The notes below the pieces were generated by a model. It was not told the origin of the DNA. It was given only the letters and a program-made list of their open reading frames with translations, and ran no database searches. 30,531 nucleotides of DNA, taken from the NCBI GenBank assembly GCA_029262235.1, contig JAJCZU010000011.1, positions 1 to 30,531 on the forward strand, in the 5' to 3' direction. Below are positions 1 through 7,319 of the stretch, piece by piece. Origin of the DNA: Candidatus Eiseniibacteriota bacterium. Its GTDB lineage: Bacteria; Orphanbacterota; Orphanbacteria; Orphanbacterales; Orphanbacteraceae. Numbering within the stretch: position 1 is the stretch's first letter; every line of letters starts with the position of its first letter. A program made the position numbers and the translations under genes.

Positions 1-526
<526 letters not shown>

Positions 527-583
527 AGGCTTAGTCACTGGTACTTTGGTGTCAGACACTCCTGATAATTTGGAGGCACCACA

Positions 584-1096
584 TTGAGTGAATACTCTAA
601 GAGCGATCACATCCGTGATGTGTACGCTAACTATGGACTCGCCATGTATATGGCTCAGGTGCTTGAACACGAATTGGTGAACGGAATGGTGACTGTAAAT
701 CGGGCTAACGGTCGCATCACTACACTGAGCGAGCTTGATCAGTTCATGGAGTTGAGATTCGAGAAGAGAACACTTGGCACGCTCATCAATGAGATGCGAG
801 ACCACATTGCTGTTGATCCAGAACTCGACTCCCTACTATCGAGTACCCTCAAGACTAGAAACTGGCTTGCTCACGCCTACTTCAGAGAGAGAGGAGATGG
901 AGACTTCTATACTCGGCCGGGCAAGGATAGAATGATCGCGGAACTGCAAAGGGCCCGTGACATGTTTGTTGAGGCGGATAGGATGCTCTCCGAAGCAACA
1001 CGATCCCTGAGAGAGTCGCTCGGCCTAACAGATGACGTGATCGAGGCTGAACTGAAAAACCTCGTCCAGACAGCTCGTGGAGAATCAAATGACTAG
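584..1096 (+). CDS. Small helical protein with a HEPN-like RX4HXY motif
   Basis: The protein has 170 residues, is predicted largely helical, and has no signal peptide or membrane segment. I do not recognise a named family with certainty. Residues 92-99 read RNWLAHAY, which matches the RX4HXY catalytic signature of HEPN ribonucleases such as HepT toxins, and the more general RNxxxH. The start is TTG with a good Shine-Dalgarno (GGAGG at 572-576, spacing 7); no ATG competes. The 3' end overlaps the next gene by eight bases, so the two are probably co-translated. Base composition is more AT-rich than the core genes. The position between an IS end and a decayed integrase beside tRNA-Gly suggests an acquired defence or toxin-type gene. 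RNase activity is inferred from the motif alone. Confidence 0.7.
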   Translation: MSEYSKSDHIRDVYANYGLAMYMAQVLEHELVNGMVTVNRANGRITTLSELDQFMELRFEKRTLGTLINEMRDHIAVDPELDSLLSSTLKTRNWLAHAYFRERGDGDFYTRPGKDRMIAELQRARDMFVEADRMLSEATRSLRESLGLTDDVIEAELKNLVQTARGESND

Positions 1097-2108
1097 AACG
1101 CGAGAATACAAGGCCGCGGAATCCCCTGCCTTGAGCAAGGCCAAAGTCGCTAGCATGACGTCATGGTTCGCGATTGCAATAGCATTGGGTTCCCTCGCGT
1201 ATACTATTTGGAGCGATAGCGAGAGCCGTGCTCAGGCTCAGCGCCATAGAGTTGATGCGCAGAGGGTCATCTGGCGCGATGATCTTAGGGCTGCCGTGGA
1301 AGCATTGGACTCCGATGTCAGATGGGCTTTGATCAACGAGGGCGCATCCAATCAAGCTGAACCGTCCGATGTAAGAGCACAACGTTTACATAAACTAGCG
1401 AGTAGTTATAGCAAAGCAGTTTCGATGCTGACTGATGTAGAGCCGCTTCAAGATTCGCTGCAACACGCAATTAACGGATTCTTTGTATATTCAAAATCCA
1501 ATGTGATTTCGGCGCATGAAACCGTGTTTGATGCGATTAGTGAAATGAAAAAACGTCGCACAGAGATGCTTCGAATTCTTGACAAGATATCTGCAACAGT
1601 AGACTCCACCGTCTTTGAGAAACATGATCAGGTCTCAAAAGGATCAGTGCGTACGGATTCGGAAAAGGCAGACGAGGCACCAAAGAGAGAGGACAAACTT
1701 CTAGAGATCTGTCTAACCGCTGGCCTGACAATTGTTGGCGGTGTATTGGTATTTGTCATGGGGCAGTCGATCGATCGCTTTCTAATTCGACCGTATCACC
1801 ACTTGCGAGAGATTCGAGCCCGAATCGCCACACACCTCATCTTTTACGCAGACGTCTACTCAAATCCGGGGGTGGTCGCCAAAGATGTCCAGTTGGAAGT
1901 GTCAAGCGCAATTCGCCAGGATGCCGCAGAGTTCACTGGGGCCTGGAATGGGTTCTATCGTTGGGTTTACCCGCGCAGGAGTGTCCAGGAAATCCAAGGA
2001 GCCTTGATCGGCCTGTCCAACGGTCTATCCAGGTCCGGTGCTGTTGATGCGAATATCGACCGACGAGACAAACTCAAGAAGCTACTGAAGGTGGACATCG
2101 GGGACTAG
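1089..2108 (+). CDS. Two-helix membrane protein, partner of the HEPN-like gene
   Basis: This is an unrecognised membrane protein of 339 residues. I chose ATG 1089 because GGAGA lies seven bases upstream; a GTG at 1077 is the alternative. One hydrophobic segment lies near residues 24-42 (SWFAIAIALGSLAYTIW) and a second near 208-228 (LTAGLTIVGGVLVFVMG). Between them is a polar, helical, probably extracytoplasmic region of about 165 residues. The C-terminal domain after the second helix contains YADVYSNPG, a phrase I associate with a widespread uncharacterised domain. The start lies inside the upstream HEPN-like gene, so the two were probably acquired as a unit. A sensor or effector-anchor role is speculation. 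Confidence 0.7.
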   Translation: MTRTREYKAAESPALSKAKVASMTSWFAIAIALGSLAYTIWSDSESRAQAQRHRVDAQRVIWRDDLRAAVEALDSDVRWALINEGASNQAEPSDVRAQRLHKLASSYSKAVSMLTDVEPLQDSLQHAINGFFVYSKSNVISAHETVFDAISEMKKRRTEMLRILDKISATVDSTVFEKHDQVSKGSVRTDSEKADEAPKREDKLLEICLTAGLTIVGGVLVFVMGQSIDRFLIRPYHHLREIRARIATHLIFYADVYSNPGVVAKDVQLEVSSAIRQDAAEFTGAWNGFYRWVYPRRSVQEIQGALIGLSNGLSRSGAVDANIDRRDKLKKLLKVDIGD

Positions 2109-2386
2109 TCGCTCTGCCGTATGCTGAACTCAGCCTTGGATCCTTCAACAAGGCCATTCGAAACAATACGGGAATCCCCAGGTTCCACGTCCATCAACTG
2201 AGACACACCTTTGCGCGCCAATGGCTTGAGCGCGGAGGCAGCCTGGCCGCACTCCAGTAGATCCTAGGACAATCCACCGTTACGCCCCCGTAACGGTATG
2301 GCAAGCTGAGCGATGATGTGGTATTTAGAGGGGCGCAACAGGTACACTCCGTAGCAGTTTCAGATCATGACGCCGTAAGTCGTTGA
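2102..2386 (+). pseudogene. Tyrosine recombinase (phage-type integrase), C-terminal remnant
   Basis: In the frame beginning at 2102 the translation reads like the end of a Xer/phage-type integrase. HQLRHTFARQWLERGGSL carries the catalytic H-x-x-R box, followed by ILGQSTV and RYGKLSD, which contains the nucleophilic Tyr. Two in-frame stops interrupt it: TAG after AALQ, and TAA at 2291-2293 just before RYGKLSD. No N-terminal half is present. The frame ends at TGA 2384-2386, two bases before tRNA-Gly. This is the expected position for an element that once used the tRNA locus. It is clearly non-functional. Confidence 0.85.
2276..2297. repeat. Perfect 9-bp hairpin inside the integrase remnant
   Basis: ACCGTTACG at 2276-2284 is perfectly complementary to CGTAACGGT at 2289-2297, with a CCCC loop. 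The second arm contains the in-frame TAA that interrupts the integrase just before its catalytic Tyr. No T-run follows, so it is not a classical terminator. Confidence 0.6.
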
Positions 2387-2387
2387 T

Positions 2388-2463
2388 GCGGGAATAGCTC
2401 AGTTGGTAGAGCATCAGCTTCCCAAGCTGGAGGTCGCGGGTTCGAGCCCCGTTTCCCGCTCCA
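2388..2463 (+). tRNA. tRNA-Gly (anticodon CCC)
   Basis: This is a complete 76-base cloverleaf. The acceptor stem pairs GCGGGAA with TTCCCGC, the D arm is GCTC/GAGC, and the anticodon loop TTCCCAA gives CCC. The T loop is TTCGAGC and the CCA end is encoded. It reads glycine GGG codons. The integrase remnant ends two bases upstream, marking this tRNA as a past integration hot spot. Confidence 0.93.
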
Positions 2464-2487
2464 TTTCAGCCTAACTGCCCTTTTTGC

Positions 2488-2515
2488 TTGACTCTAGCGA
2501 ACATCTCATTACAGT
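2488..2515 (+). promoter_or_regulatory. Possible sigma-70 promoter for the der operon
   Basis: TTGACT (2488-2493) and TACAGT (2510-2515) are separated by 16 bases, between the tRNA-Gly end and the der start. The -35 box is near consensus and the -10 moderate. This gives a short leader before ATG 2551. Confidence 0.45.
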
Positions 2516-2550
2516 TTAGTCGAAGTCACTTCGAGGAGATTCTTAAGCAT

Positions 2551-3861
2551 ATGTCCACACCCCTCGTCGCCATCGTGGGGCGTCCCAACGTCGGCAAGTC
2601 CACGTTGTTCAACCGCCTCGTCGGCGGGCGCCACGCTGTTGTCAGCGAACAAGAGAAAACGACGCGCGACCGCAACTACGGCACGGCCGAATGGAACGGG
2701 CGCCAGTTTCGCATCGTCGACACGGGCGGCTACCTGCCGGACCGCGACGCAACGCGTATCGACAAGCTCGTTGTCGAGCAGATCCGGAGCGCGATTCAGG
2801 AAGCGGACCTCGTGCTGTTTGTGGTGGACGGCATCGCGGGCGTGCTCCCCGACGACTCGGAAACGGCGCAGGCGCTCCGGCGCGACATGGGCAACGTGAT
2901 CCTCGTCGGGAACAAGGTCGACAACGACAGCATCGGCCACGGACTTTACGAATTCCTCGAACTCGGCATGGGCGAGGCGTACCCCGTATCCGCCACGCAC
3001 GGAATCGGTATCGGCGATCTGCTCGACGAAATCGTGAACGCGCTTCCGTCGGGGAACGGGAAGCCCGAAGTCGAAGGTCTCAAGATCGGCATCATCGGGA
3101 AGCCGAACGTCGGGAAGTCGTCGCTCGTGAACGCGTACCTCGGGCGCGAGCAGATGATCGTGAGCGAGATCCCGGGCACCACGCGCGACGCGGTCGACTC
3201 GCGCATCATGTGGCGCAAGGAGCCCATCATCCTCGTCGATACGGCGGGCCTCAAGCGCCGGTCACGCGTCACCGAAGACATCGACTACTACTCCGTGCTC
3301 CGCACGAACAAGACGATCGAACGAAGCGACATTCTGTTCCTGATGCTCGACGCGTCGGAACCGATCACGAACCAGGACGCGCGGGTCGCTTCTCTCGCGG
3401 CCGAGTCGGGGAAGGGGGTCGTGCTCCTGCTCAACAAGACCGACAAGGACCTGCCCGAACAGCTCGAGAAGATTCGAGAAGAAATCCCGCACCGCATGCC
3501 GTTTCTCAAGTTCGCGCCGATCGTTTCGACCTCGGCCGAAACGCGTAGAGGCATCGGACGGGCGCTCGATGTCGCGCGCGAAGTCGAAATTGCGCGTCAC
3601 GAGAAGATCCCGACATCCAAACTGAACGATATTATTGAAGCGGCGCTCATTCGCAACGCGCCGCCGGCCGGCCGCGGCAAGAACCAGATCTTCTACGGCA
3701 CGCAGACCGGCGTCGCGCCGCCCACGTTCCTGTTCTTCGCGAAAGAGCCCGAAGCCGTGCCGCCGTTCTACCGCAAGTATCTGATCCGCGTGATCCGCGA
3801 GACCTACCCGTACGAAGGGACGCCGATCTTCATTCACATCCGGAAGCGGGATCGCCGATGA
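2551..3861 (+). CDS. der: Ribosome-biogenesis GTPase Der (EngA)
   Basis: Der carries two tandem GTPase domains and acts in 50S subunit maturation in the cytoplasm. From ATG 2551 the protein has 436 residues, typical of the family. The first P-loop is GRPNVGKST (residues 10-18), followed by DTGGY and NKVD. The second is GKPNVGKSS (from about 183), with DTAGL and NKTD. A KH-like C-terminal domain ends in FIHIRKRDRR. I chose 2551 over an upstream in-frame TTG at 2488 because GAGGAG lies about ten bases upstream and family members begin at this point. The stop overlaps plsY by four bases (ATGA). The gene is essential in most bacteria and heads a phospholipid-synthesis operon here. Confidence 0.97.
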   Translation: MSTPLVAIVGRPNVGKSTLFNRLVGGRHAVVSEQEKTTRDRNYGTAEWNGRQFRIVDTGGYLPDRDATRIDKLVVEQIRSAIQEADLVLFVVDGIAGVLPDDSETAQALRRDMGNVILVGNKVDNDSIGHGLYEFLELGMGEAYPVSATHGIGIGDLLDEIVNALPSGNGKPEVEGLKIGIIGKPNVGKSSLVNAYLGREQMIVSEIPGTTRDAVDSRIMWRKEPIILVDTAGLKRRSRVTEDIDYYSVLRTNKTIERSDILFLMLDASEPITNQDARVASLAAESGKGVVLLLNKTDKDLPEQLEKIREEIPHRMPFLKFAPIVSTSAETRRGIGRALDVAREVEIARHEKIPTSKLNDIIEAALIRNAPPAGRGKNQIFYGTQTGVAPPTFLFFAKEPEAVPPFYRKYLIRVIRETYPYEGTPIFIHIRKRDRR

Positions 3862-4502
3862 CGGGATTCGGACCAGCGGAAATCATTCTCGTCCTCGGCT
3901 CGTATCTGATCGGGGCCATCCCGTTCGCGTATATCGTGACGAAGCTCTTCATGGGCGTCGACATCCGCACGGTGGGCTCGAAGAACGTCGGCTTCACGAA
4001 CGTCTATCGCACCGCGGGCCCCGGCCCCGGCGTATTGGTCCTGATCGGCGACATCGGAAAAGGCGCGGCGGCCGTGTGGCTCGCAAGGCGCATGGGGGGC
4101 GCCGACTGGGTGCTCGTGATGGCCGGCCTGCTGGCGGTCATCGGGCATTCGTGGACCGTGTTCCTGAGCTTCCATGGCGGCAAGGGAGTCGCCACCGCAT
4201 GCGGCGTGCTCTTCTCGCTGATGCCGTACGCGGGCCTCGTGTGCCTGGCCGTCTTTCTCGTGGCCCTGGCCTTCTCGCGCATGGTTTCGCTCGGTTCGAT
4301 CGCGGCGGCCGCATCGCTGCCCCTCATCTATCTCGCGCTTTCCTTCATACAGGGGCTCCCCGTGCGACCTGCGTTTCTGACATTCTGCGTGGTCGTGTCC
4401 ACGCTCGTACTCCTTCGGCACCGCGCCAACATCGCGCGCATTCTCTCGGGCAATGAGAACAAGTTCGATTTCAAGCCGGAGCGGGGAGGGGGCAAGTCGT
4501 GA
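3858..4502 (+). CDS. plsY: Acyl-phosphate:glycerol-3-phosphate acyltransferase PlsY
   Basis: PlsY is an integral inner-membrane enzyme that transfers an acyl group from acyl-phosphate to sn-glycerol-3-phosphate, giving lysophosphatidate, the first step of phospholipid synthesis. The 214-residue protein shows the three family motifs. They are SKNVGFTNVYR (motif 1, about residues 40-50), HSWTVFLSFHGGKGVAT (motif 2, glycine-rich phosphate site) and RHRANIARILSGNE near the C-terminus. Several hydrophobic segments alternate between them, as expected for a five- to seven-helix protein. It overlaps der upstream by ATGA, and gpsA starts (GTG) inside its last codons. The adjacent gpsA makes the enzyme's substrate, so the order is metabolically coherent. 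Confidence 0.96.
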   Translation: MTGFGPAEIILVLGSYLIGAIPFAYIVTKLFMGVDIRTVGSKNVGFTNVYRTAGPGPGVLVLIGDIGKGAAAVWLARRMGGADWVLVMAGLLAVIGHSWTVFLSFHGGKGVATACGVLFSLMPYAGLVCLAVFLVALAFSRMVSLGSIAAAASLPLIYLALSFIQGLPVRPAFLTFCVVVSTLVLLRHRANIARILSGNENKFDFKPERGGGKS

Positions 4503-5509
4503 AGGTTTGCGTTCTCGGCGCCGGCAGCTGGGGCACGGCGCTCGCGCTCGTACTGCACGGGCGGGGCGAAGACGTGACGCTCTGGTCGCGCACCCAGGGT
4601 AAGCTCGACGGCATTCGCACCGCCGGCGAGAACCGTACGTTCCTGCCCGGCGTCGCCGTACCGCGTGACCTGAAACTCACCTGCGATCTCGCGGAAGCCA
4701 CCGCGAATGCCGAAGCCGTCGTCTTCTCCGTGCCGTCACGCGCCACCGCGCCCCTCGCAAAAGAAGTGGCCGCCCAAATGGCCGCCCTCGCGCCAAAGCC
4801 GCGCGCGCCGCTCGTCGTACTCACCGCGAAAGGCTTCGAACCCGAATCGAAGCGCCGGCTCTCCGAAGCCGTAAGCGATTCGCTCCCGCGCGAACGTGTG
4901 GCCGTGCTCGCCGGTCCGAGCCACGCCGAAGAAGTCGCGCGCCGTGTACCGACAACTGTTGTGGCCGCGAGCTACGAACAGAGCGCGGCCGAAGAAACAC
5001 AGCACCTCTTTTCGACCGACCGTTTCCGCGTTTACACGAACCACGATATCGTCGGCGTCGAAACCGCCACCGCGCTCAAGAACATCATCGCTCTCGCCGC
5101 CGGAATCTGCGACGGACTCGGCTTCGGCGATAACTCCAAAGGCGCGCTTCTTACACGCGGCCTTGCGGAAATGTCACGCCTCGGTGTCGCGCTCGGCGGC
5201 GACCCCGCCACGTTCGCGGGACTCGCCGGCATGGGCGACCTGATCACGACATGCATCAGCACGCACAGCCGCAATCGCAGCTTCGGCGAAGCCATCGGCC
5301 GCGGCAGGTCGGCAGAGGACGCCGAACGCGCTTCCGTCATGGTCGTCGAAGGCGTCGGCACGACGAAGATCGCCGCCGAACTCGCGCGCGAACACGATAT
5401 TGAAATGCCCATAACGTTTGAGGTCGAGAGCGTTCTCTTCCACGGGAAGAAACCGATGGACGCCATGGCGGATCTCATGACCCGCGACCTCAAAGCAGAA
5501 GTCTGGTAG
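4499..5509 (+). CDS. gpsA: Glycerol-3-phosphate dehydrogenase [NAD(P)+]
   Basis: GpsA reduces dihydroxyacetone phosphate to sn-glycerol-3-phosphate in the cytoplasm, feeding PlsY. The protein has 336 residues, standard length. The N-terminal Rossmann motif is VLGAGSWGTALA. The catalytic-lysine segment TALKNIIALAAG and the substrate segment GFGDNSKGALLTRGLAEM are intact, as is the C-terminal helical domain with GMGDLITTC. The GTG start overlaps the plsY stop by four bases, indicating translational coupling. A MerR-like regulator follows after a very short gap. Confidence 0.97.
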   Translation: MKVCVLGAGSWGTALALVLHGRGEDVTLWSRTQGKLDGIRTAGENRTFLPGVAVPRDLKLTCDLAEATANAEAVVFSVPSRATAPLAKEVAAQMAALAPKPRAPLVVLTAKGFEPESKRRLSEAVSDSLPRERVAVLAGPSHAEEVARRVPTTVVAASYEQSAAEETQHLFSTDRFRVYTNHDIVGVETATALKNIIALAAGICDGLGFGDNSKGALLTRGLAEMSRLGVALGGDPATFAGLAGMGDLITTCISTHSRNRSFGEAIGRGRSAEDAERASVMVVEGVGTTKIAAELAREHDIEMPITFEVESVLFHGKKPMDAMADLMTRDLKAEVW

Positions 5510-5533
5510 ATGACAATGGAAGGGAGAAGCCGT

Positions 5534-5884
5534 ATGAAACGAAAGCCCCCCGCAAAGGTCTATTACTCCATCACCGAGATCGCGGATCAGACCGACGTCA
5601 AACCGCACGTCCTTCGCTACTGGGAGTCCGAATTCGGATGCCTGTCGCCGAAGAAGAACCGCGCCGGGAATCGTGTATATCAGGAGAAGGACATCAAGAT
5701 GGTCCGTCTCATCAAAGACCTTCTTTATGACGAGGGCTACACGATCGCCGGCGCGAAGAAGAAGCTGAACCGCAAAGGCGTGCTCGAAGACGCCACGCTC
5801 TTCGCCGTGCAGGACGAATCCGATCTCATCCGCGCGATCAAAGGCGACCTCGAGGACCTCCTGCGGACATTGCCGGAGGGGTAG
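5534..5884 (+). CDS. MerR-family transcriptional regulator
   Basis: This is a small DNA-binding protein of 116 residues from ATG 5534. That start is preceded by AGGGAGAAG; an in-frame ATG at 5510 right after the gpsA stop is less likely. The N-terminal winged-helix HTH has the typical MerR order: YSITEIADQTDVKPHVLRYW, then the wing PKKNRAGNRVYQEKD, then MVRLIKDLLYDEGYTIAGAKKKL. The C-terminal part is short and acidic, with no obvious metal- or drug-binding cysteines. It resembles the MerR-like genes often found beside fatty-acid and phospholipid genes. Its target is unknown; autoregulation of this operon is plausible. The sequence after its stop is non-coding. Confidence 0.9.
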   Translation: MKRKPPAKVYYSITEIADQTDVKPHVLRYWESEFGCLSPKKNRAGNRVYQEKDIKMVRLIKDLLYDEGYTIAGAKKKLNRKGVLEDATLFAVQDESDLIRAIKGDLEDLLRTLPEG

Positions 5885-5891
5885 TGTTGGT

Positions 5892-6020
5892 GCGGCGGGT
5901 CGGGCAGATCTCCTCGCCCACGCCCAGTCGGGCCGGCTGACAAGAATAACGAAACGAGTGCGCCGTACCCCCGGCCCTCCAATGGGGCTCGGGACTGCGG
6001 GGATCCGTCCGTCCCGCCGC
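5892..6020 (+). repeat. Structured dispersed element, copy A
   Basis: This is one of three copies of a roughly 130-bp element. The left arm at 5892-5910 (GCGGCGGGTCGGGCAGATC) pairs with the right arm at 6002-6020 over 16 of 19 positions plus a G-U. An internal stem GGGCCGG (5930-5936) pairs with CCGGCCC (5971-5977). The conserved core CTCCAATGGGGCTC is at 5977-5990. The arm sequence differs completely from copies B and C, but the pairing is kept. Confidence 0.75.
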
Positions 6021-6064
6021 TCACTCCACCCCTCTTTTGAGCGAGAGGAAAAAGGAGGGGGGCA

Positions 6065-6260
6065 AGAGAGGGAGAAGAGCGGATAAGAAGGAGCGGATCT
6101 GACCAGTGCCGCTCCCTGCGCACCTGCTCTCCGTCTTCATCCCTGCACGACCTTCGTTCGTATTTCGACCAGCTTCCCGACCTTCTGCCACCGCTCCCGC
6201 ATCTCTGCTTCTGCCTTCTCCGTTCCCTCTTCCTTCTTATCCCTTCTTTTCCCTTCCTAT
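6065..6260. repeat. Purine/pyrimidine inverted repeat between copies A and B
   Basis: A purine-rich tract around 6065-6100 is imperfectly complementary to a pyrimidine-rich tract around 6222-6260. It includes a perfect 11-bp match, GGATAAGAAGG (6081-6091) against CCTTCTTATCC (6232-6242). It is nested between the inverted element copies A and B, so 5892-6428 as a whole is one large compound inverted repeat. I see no gene in it. Confidence 0.6.
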
Positions 6261-6296
6261 TCCTCTCCCCATTCTTCCCTTCGGGGCGGGGGTTGA

Positions 6297-6428
6297 GGGC
6301 GGTGAGGGAGGTGGATCCCCGCAACCTGAGCCCCATTGGAGGACCCGGGGTACGGCGCCCTCGCTTCACAACTCATGACCCAGGGTCCGACAGGGCGAAG
6401 GTGAGGAGATTCACCTCCCTCATCGCCC
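6297..6428 (-). repeat. Structured dispersed element, copy B (reversed)
   Basis: The same element as copy A on the opposite strand. In element orientation the left arm is GGGCGATGAGGGAGGTG and the right arm CACCTCCCTCACCGCCC, pairing at all but one position (an A-C apposition). The arms lie at 6412-6428 and 6297-6313. The internal stem GGACCC/GGGTCC corresponds to 6383-6388 and 6341-6346. The core lies at 6328-6341. It ends about 24 bases before the tRNA-Pro promoter. Confidence 0.78.
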
Positions 6429-6451
6429 CTCACTTACCCTCTTTCTCCCGG

Positions 6452-6480
6452 TTGTGCCTTTCCCACCCCGGTGCTATTCT
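6452..6480 (+). promoter_or_regulatory. Sigma-70-like promoter of tRNA-Pro(GGG)
   Basis: TTGTGC (6452-6457) and TATTCT (6475-6480) are spaced by exactly 17 bases. The predicted start site near 6487 lies about 16 bases before the mature tRNA. Confidence 0.6.
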
Positions 6481-6502
6481 CTTCCATCTGTATCGAAAAG
6501 GT

Positions 6503-6579
6503 CGGGGCGTGGCGCAGCCTGGTAGCGCACTTGTATGGGGTACAAGGGGTCGCTGGTTCGAATCCAGTCGCCCCGACCA
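6503..6579 (+). tRNA. tRNA-Pro (anticodon GGG)
   Basis: This is a complete 77-base cloverleaf with acceptor CGGGGCG/CGCCCCG, D arm GCGC/GCGC and anticodon stem CTTGT/ACAAG. The loop ATGGGGT gives GGG. The T arm is CTGG-TTCGAAT-CCAG and CCA is encoded. It reads proline CCC and CCU. A second proline tRNA (CGG) with near-identical acceptor and D arms lies at 9345-9421. Confidence 0.94.
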
Positions 6580-6602
6580 TTTTTTTCGAAGCCGGCGCCC
6601 GT

Positions 6603-6620
6603 AAACGCGAGGCGTTTTTT
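6603..6620 (+). terminator. Short rho-independent terminator after tRNA-Pro(GGG)
   Basis: AAACGC (6603-6608) pairs with GCGTTT (6612-6617) around a GAG loop, and the arm runs on into further Ts to 6620. The structure stops one base before the glycosyltransferase ATG and contains its only Shine-Dalgarno-like GAGG (6609-6612). Confidence 0.5.
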
Positions 6621-6621
6621 C

Positions 6622-7314
6622 ATGCACTCGATTCTCGTTCTCATTCCCGCGTACCAGGTCGAGACATCGCTGCGCGCGCTGGTCGCCGGAATTGCGGAGC
6701 ATGCGCCGGGCGCCCATACACTGATCGTGAACGACGGCTCGACCGACGGCACGGATGCGGTGGGGCGCGGGCTGGCGGAGGCGAGCGCAGACGTTACGTA
6801 CGTCGCGCACGACGAGAATCGCGGCAAGGGGGCGGCGCTCCGCACGGGCTTTTCGTGGGCGATCGAGCACGGCTACGATGCGGTCATCACCATTGACGGC
6901 GACGGGCAGCATCCGCCAGAATCGATTCCCGACTTCGTCGCGCGCCTCGAAGAGACGGGCGCGGACCTGATCGTCGGCTCCCGCACGCGGCGGCATTCGG
7001 ACATGCCGCTTCATCGACGGGCCTCGAACAAGATCACGACGTGGCTGGCTTCACGATGGGCGGGGAAGAAGCTGCCGGACAGCCAGTCCGGGTTTCGGCT
7101 CGTCACGCGCCCCGTGCTCGAACGGGTGAAGCTCGAGACGTCGCGCTACGAAACGGAAACCGAGCTGCTGATCAAAGCCGCGCGGGCGGGCTTTCGCATC
7201 GAGGGCGTTCCGATTCCGACGATTTACGATGACGAAACGAGCCACATCGACGCGTGGAACGACACGGTTCGCTTCTTGAAACTGCTGCGCGCGCTTCGCC
7301 TGCAGGACGATTGA
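6622..7314 (+). CDS. Family 2 glycosyltransferase (polyprenyl-phosphate sugar transferase type)
   Basis: This is a soluble-looking GT-A glycosyltransferase of 230 residues, similar to dolichol-phosphate mannosyltransferase and other lipid-phosphate sugar transferases. SILVLIPAYQVE opens the nucleotide-sugar domain. NDGSTDGT (about residues 38-45) and the metal-binding DGDGQH near residue 93 follow. QSGFRLVTRPVL is the typical distal motif. The C-terminal membrane helices of DpgS/GtrB types are absent, so membrane contact would be peripheral. ATG 6622 fits the family start; the upstream in-frame extension would read through tRNA-Pro. Donor and acceptor cannot be told from sequence. surE follows after five bases. 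Confidence 0.9.
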   Translation: MHSILVLIPAYQVETSLRALVAGIAEHAPGAHTLIVNDGSTDGTDAVGRGLAEASADVTYVAHDENRGKGAALRTGFSWAIEHGYDAVITIDGDGQHPPESIPDFVARLEETGADLIVGSRTRRHSDMPLHRRASNKITTWLASRWAGKKLPDSQSGFRLVTRPVLERVKLETSRYETETELLIKAARAGFRIEGVPIPTIYDDETSHIDAWNDTVRFLKLLRALRLQDD

Positions 7315-7319
7315 GAGTC

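Noticed and set aside
2488-2550. N-terminal extension of Der from TTG 2488
   Set aside because: The extension is not conserved in type, and TTGACT at that point reads better as a -35 box. GAGGAG before ATG 2551 decides the start.
6474-6845. Reverse open frame containing GDWIRTSDPLYPIQVRYQAAPRPD
   Set aside because: This is the familiar spurious antisense translation of tRNA-Pro. The same occurs at 9319-9597 and within 8703-10019.
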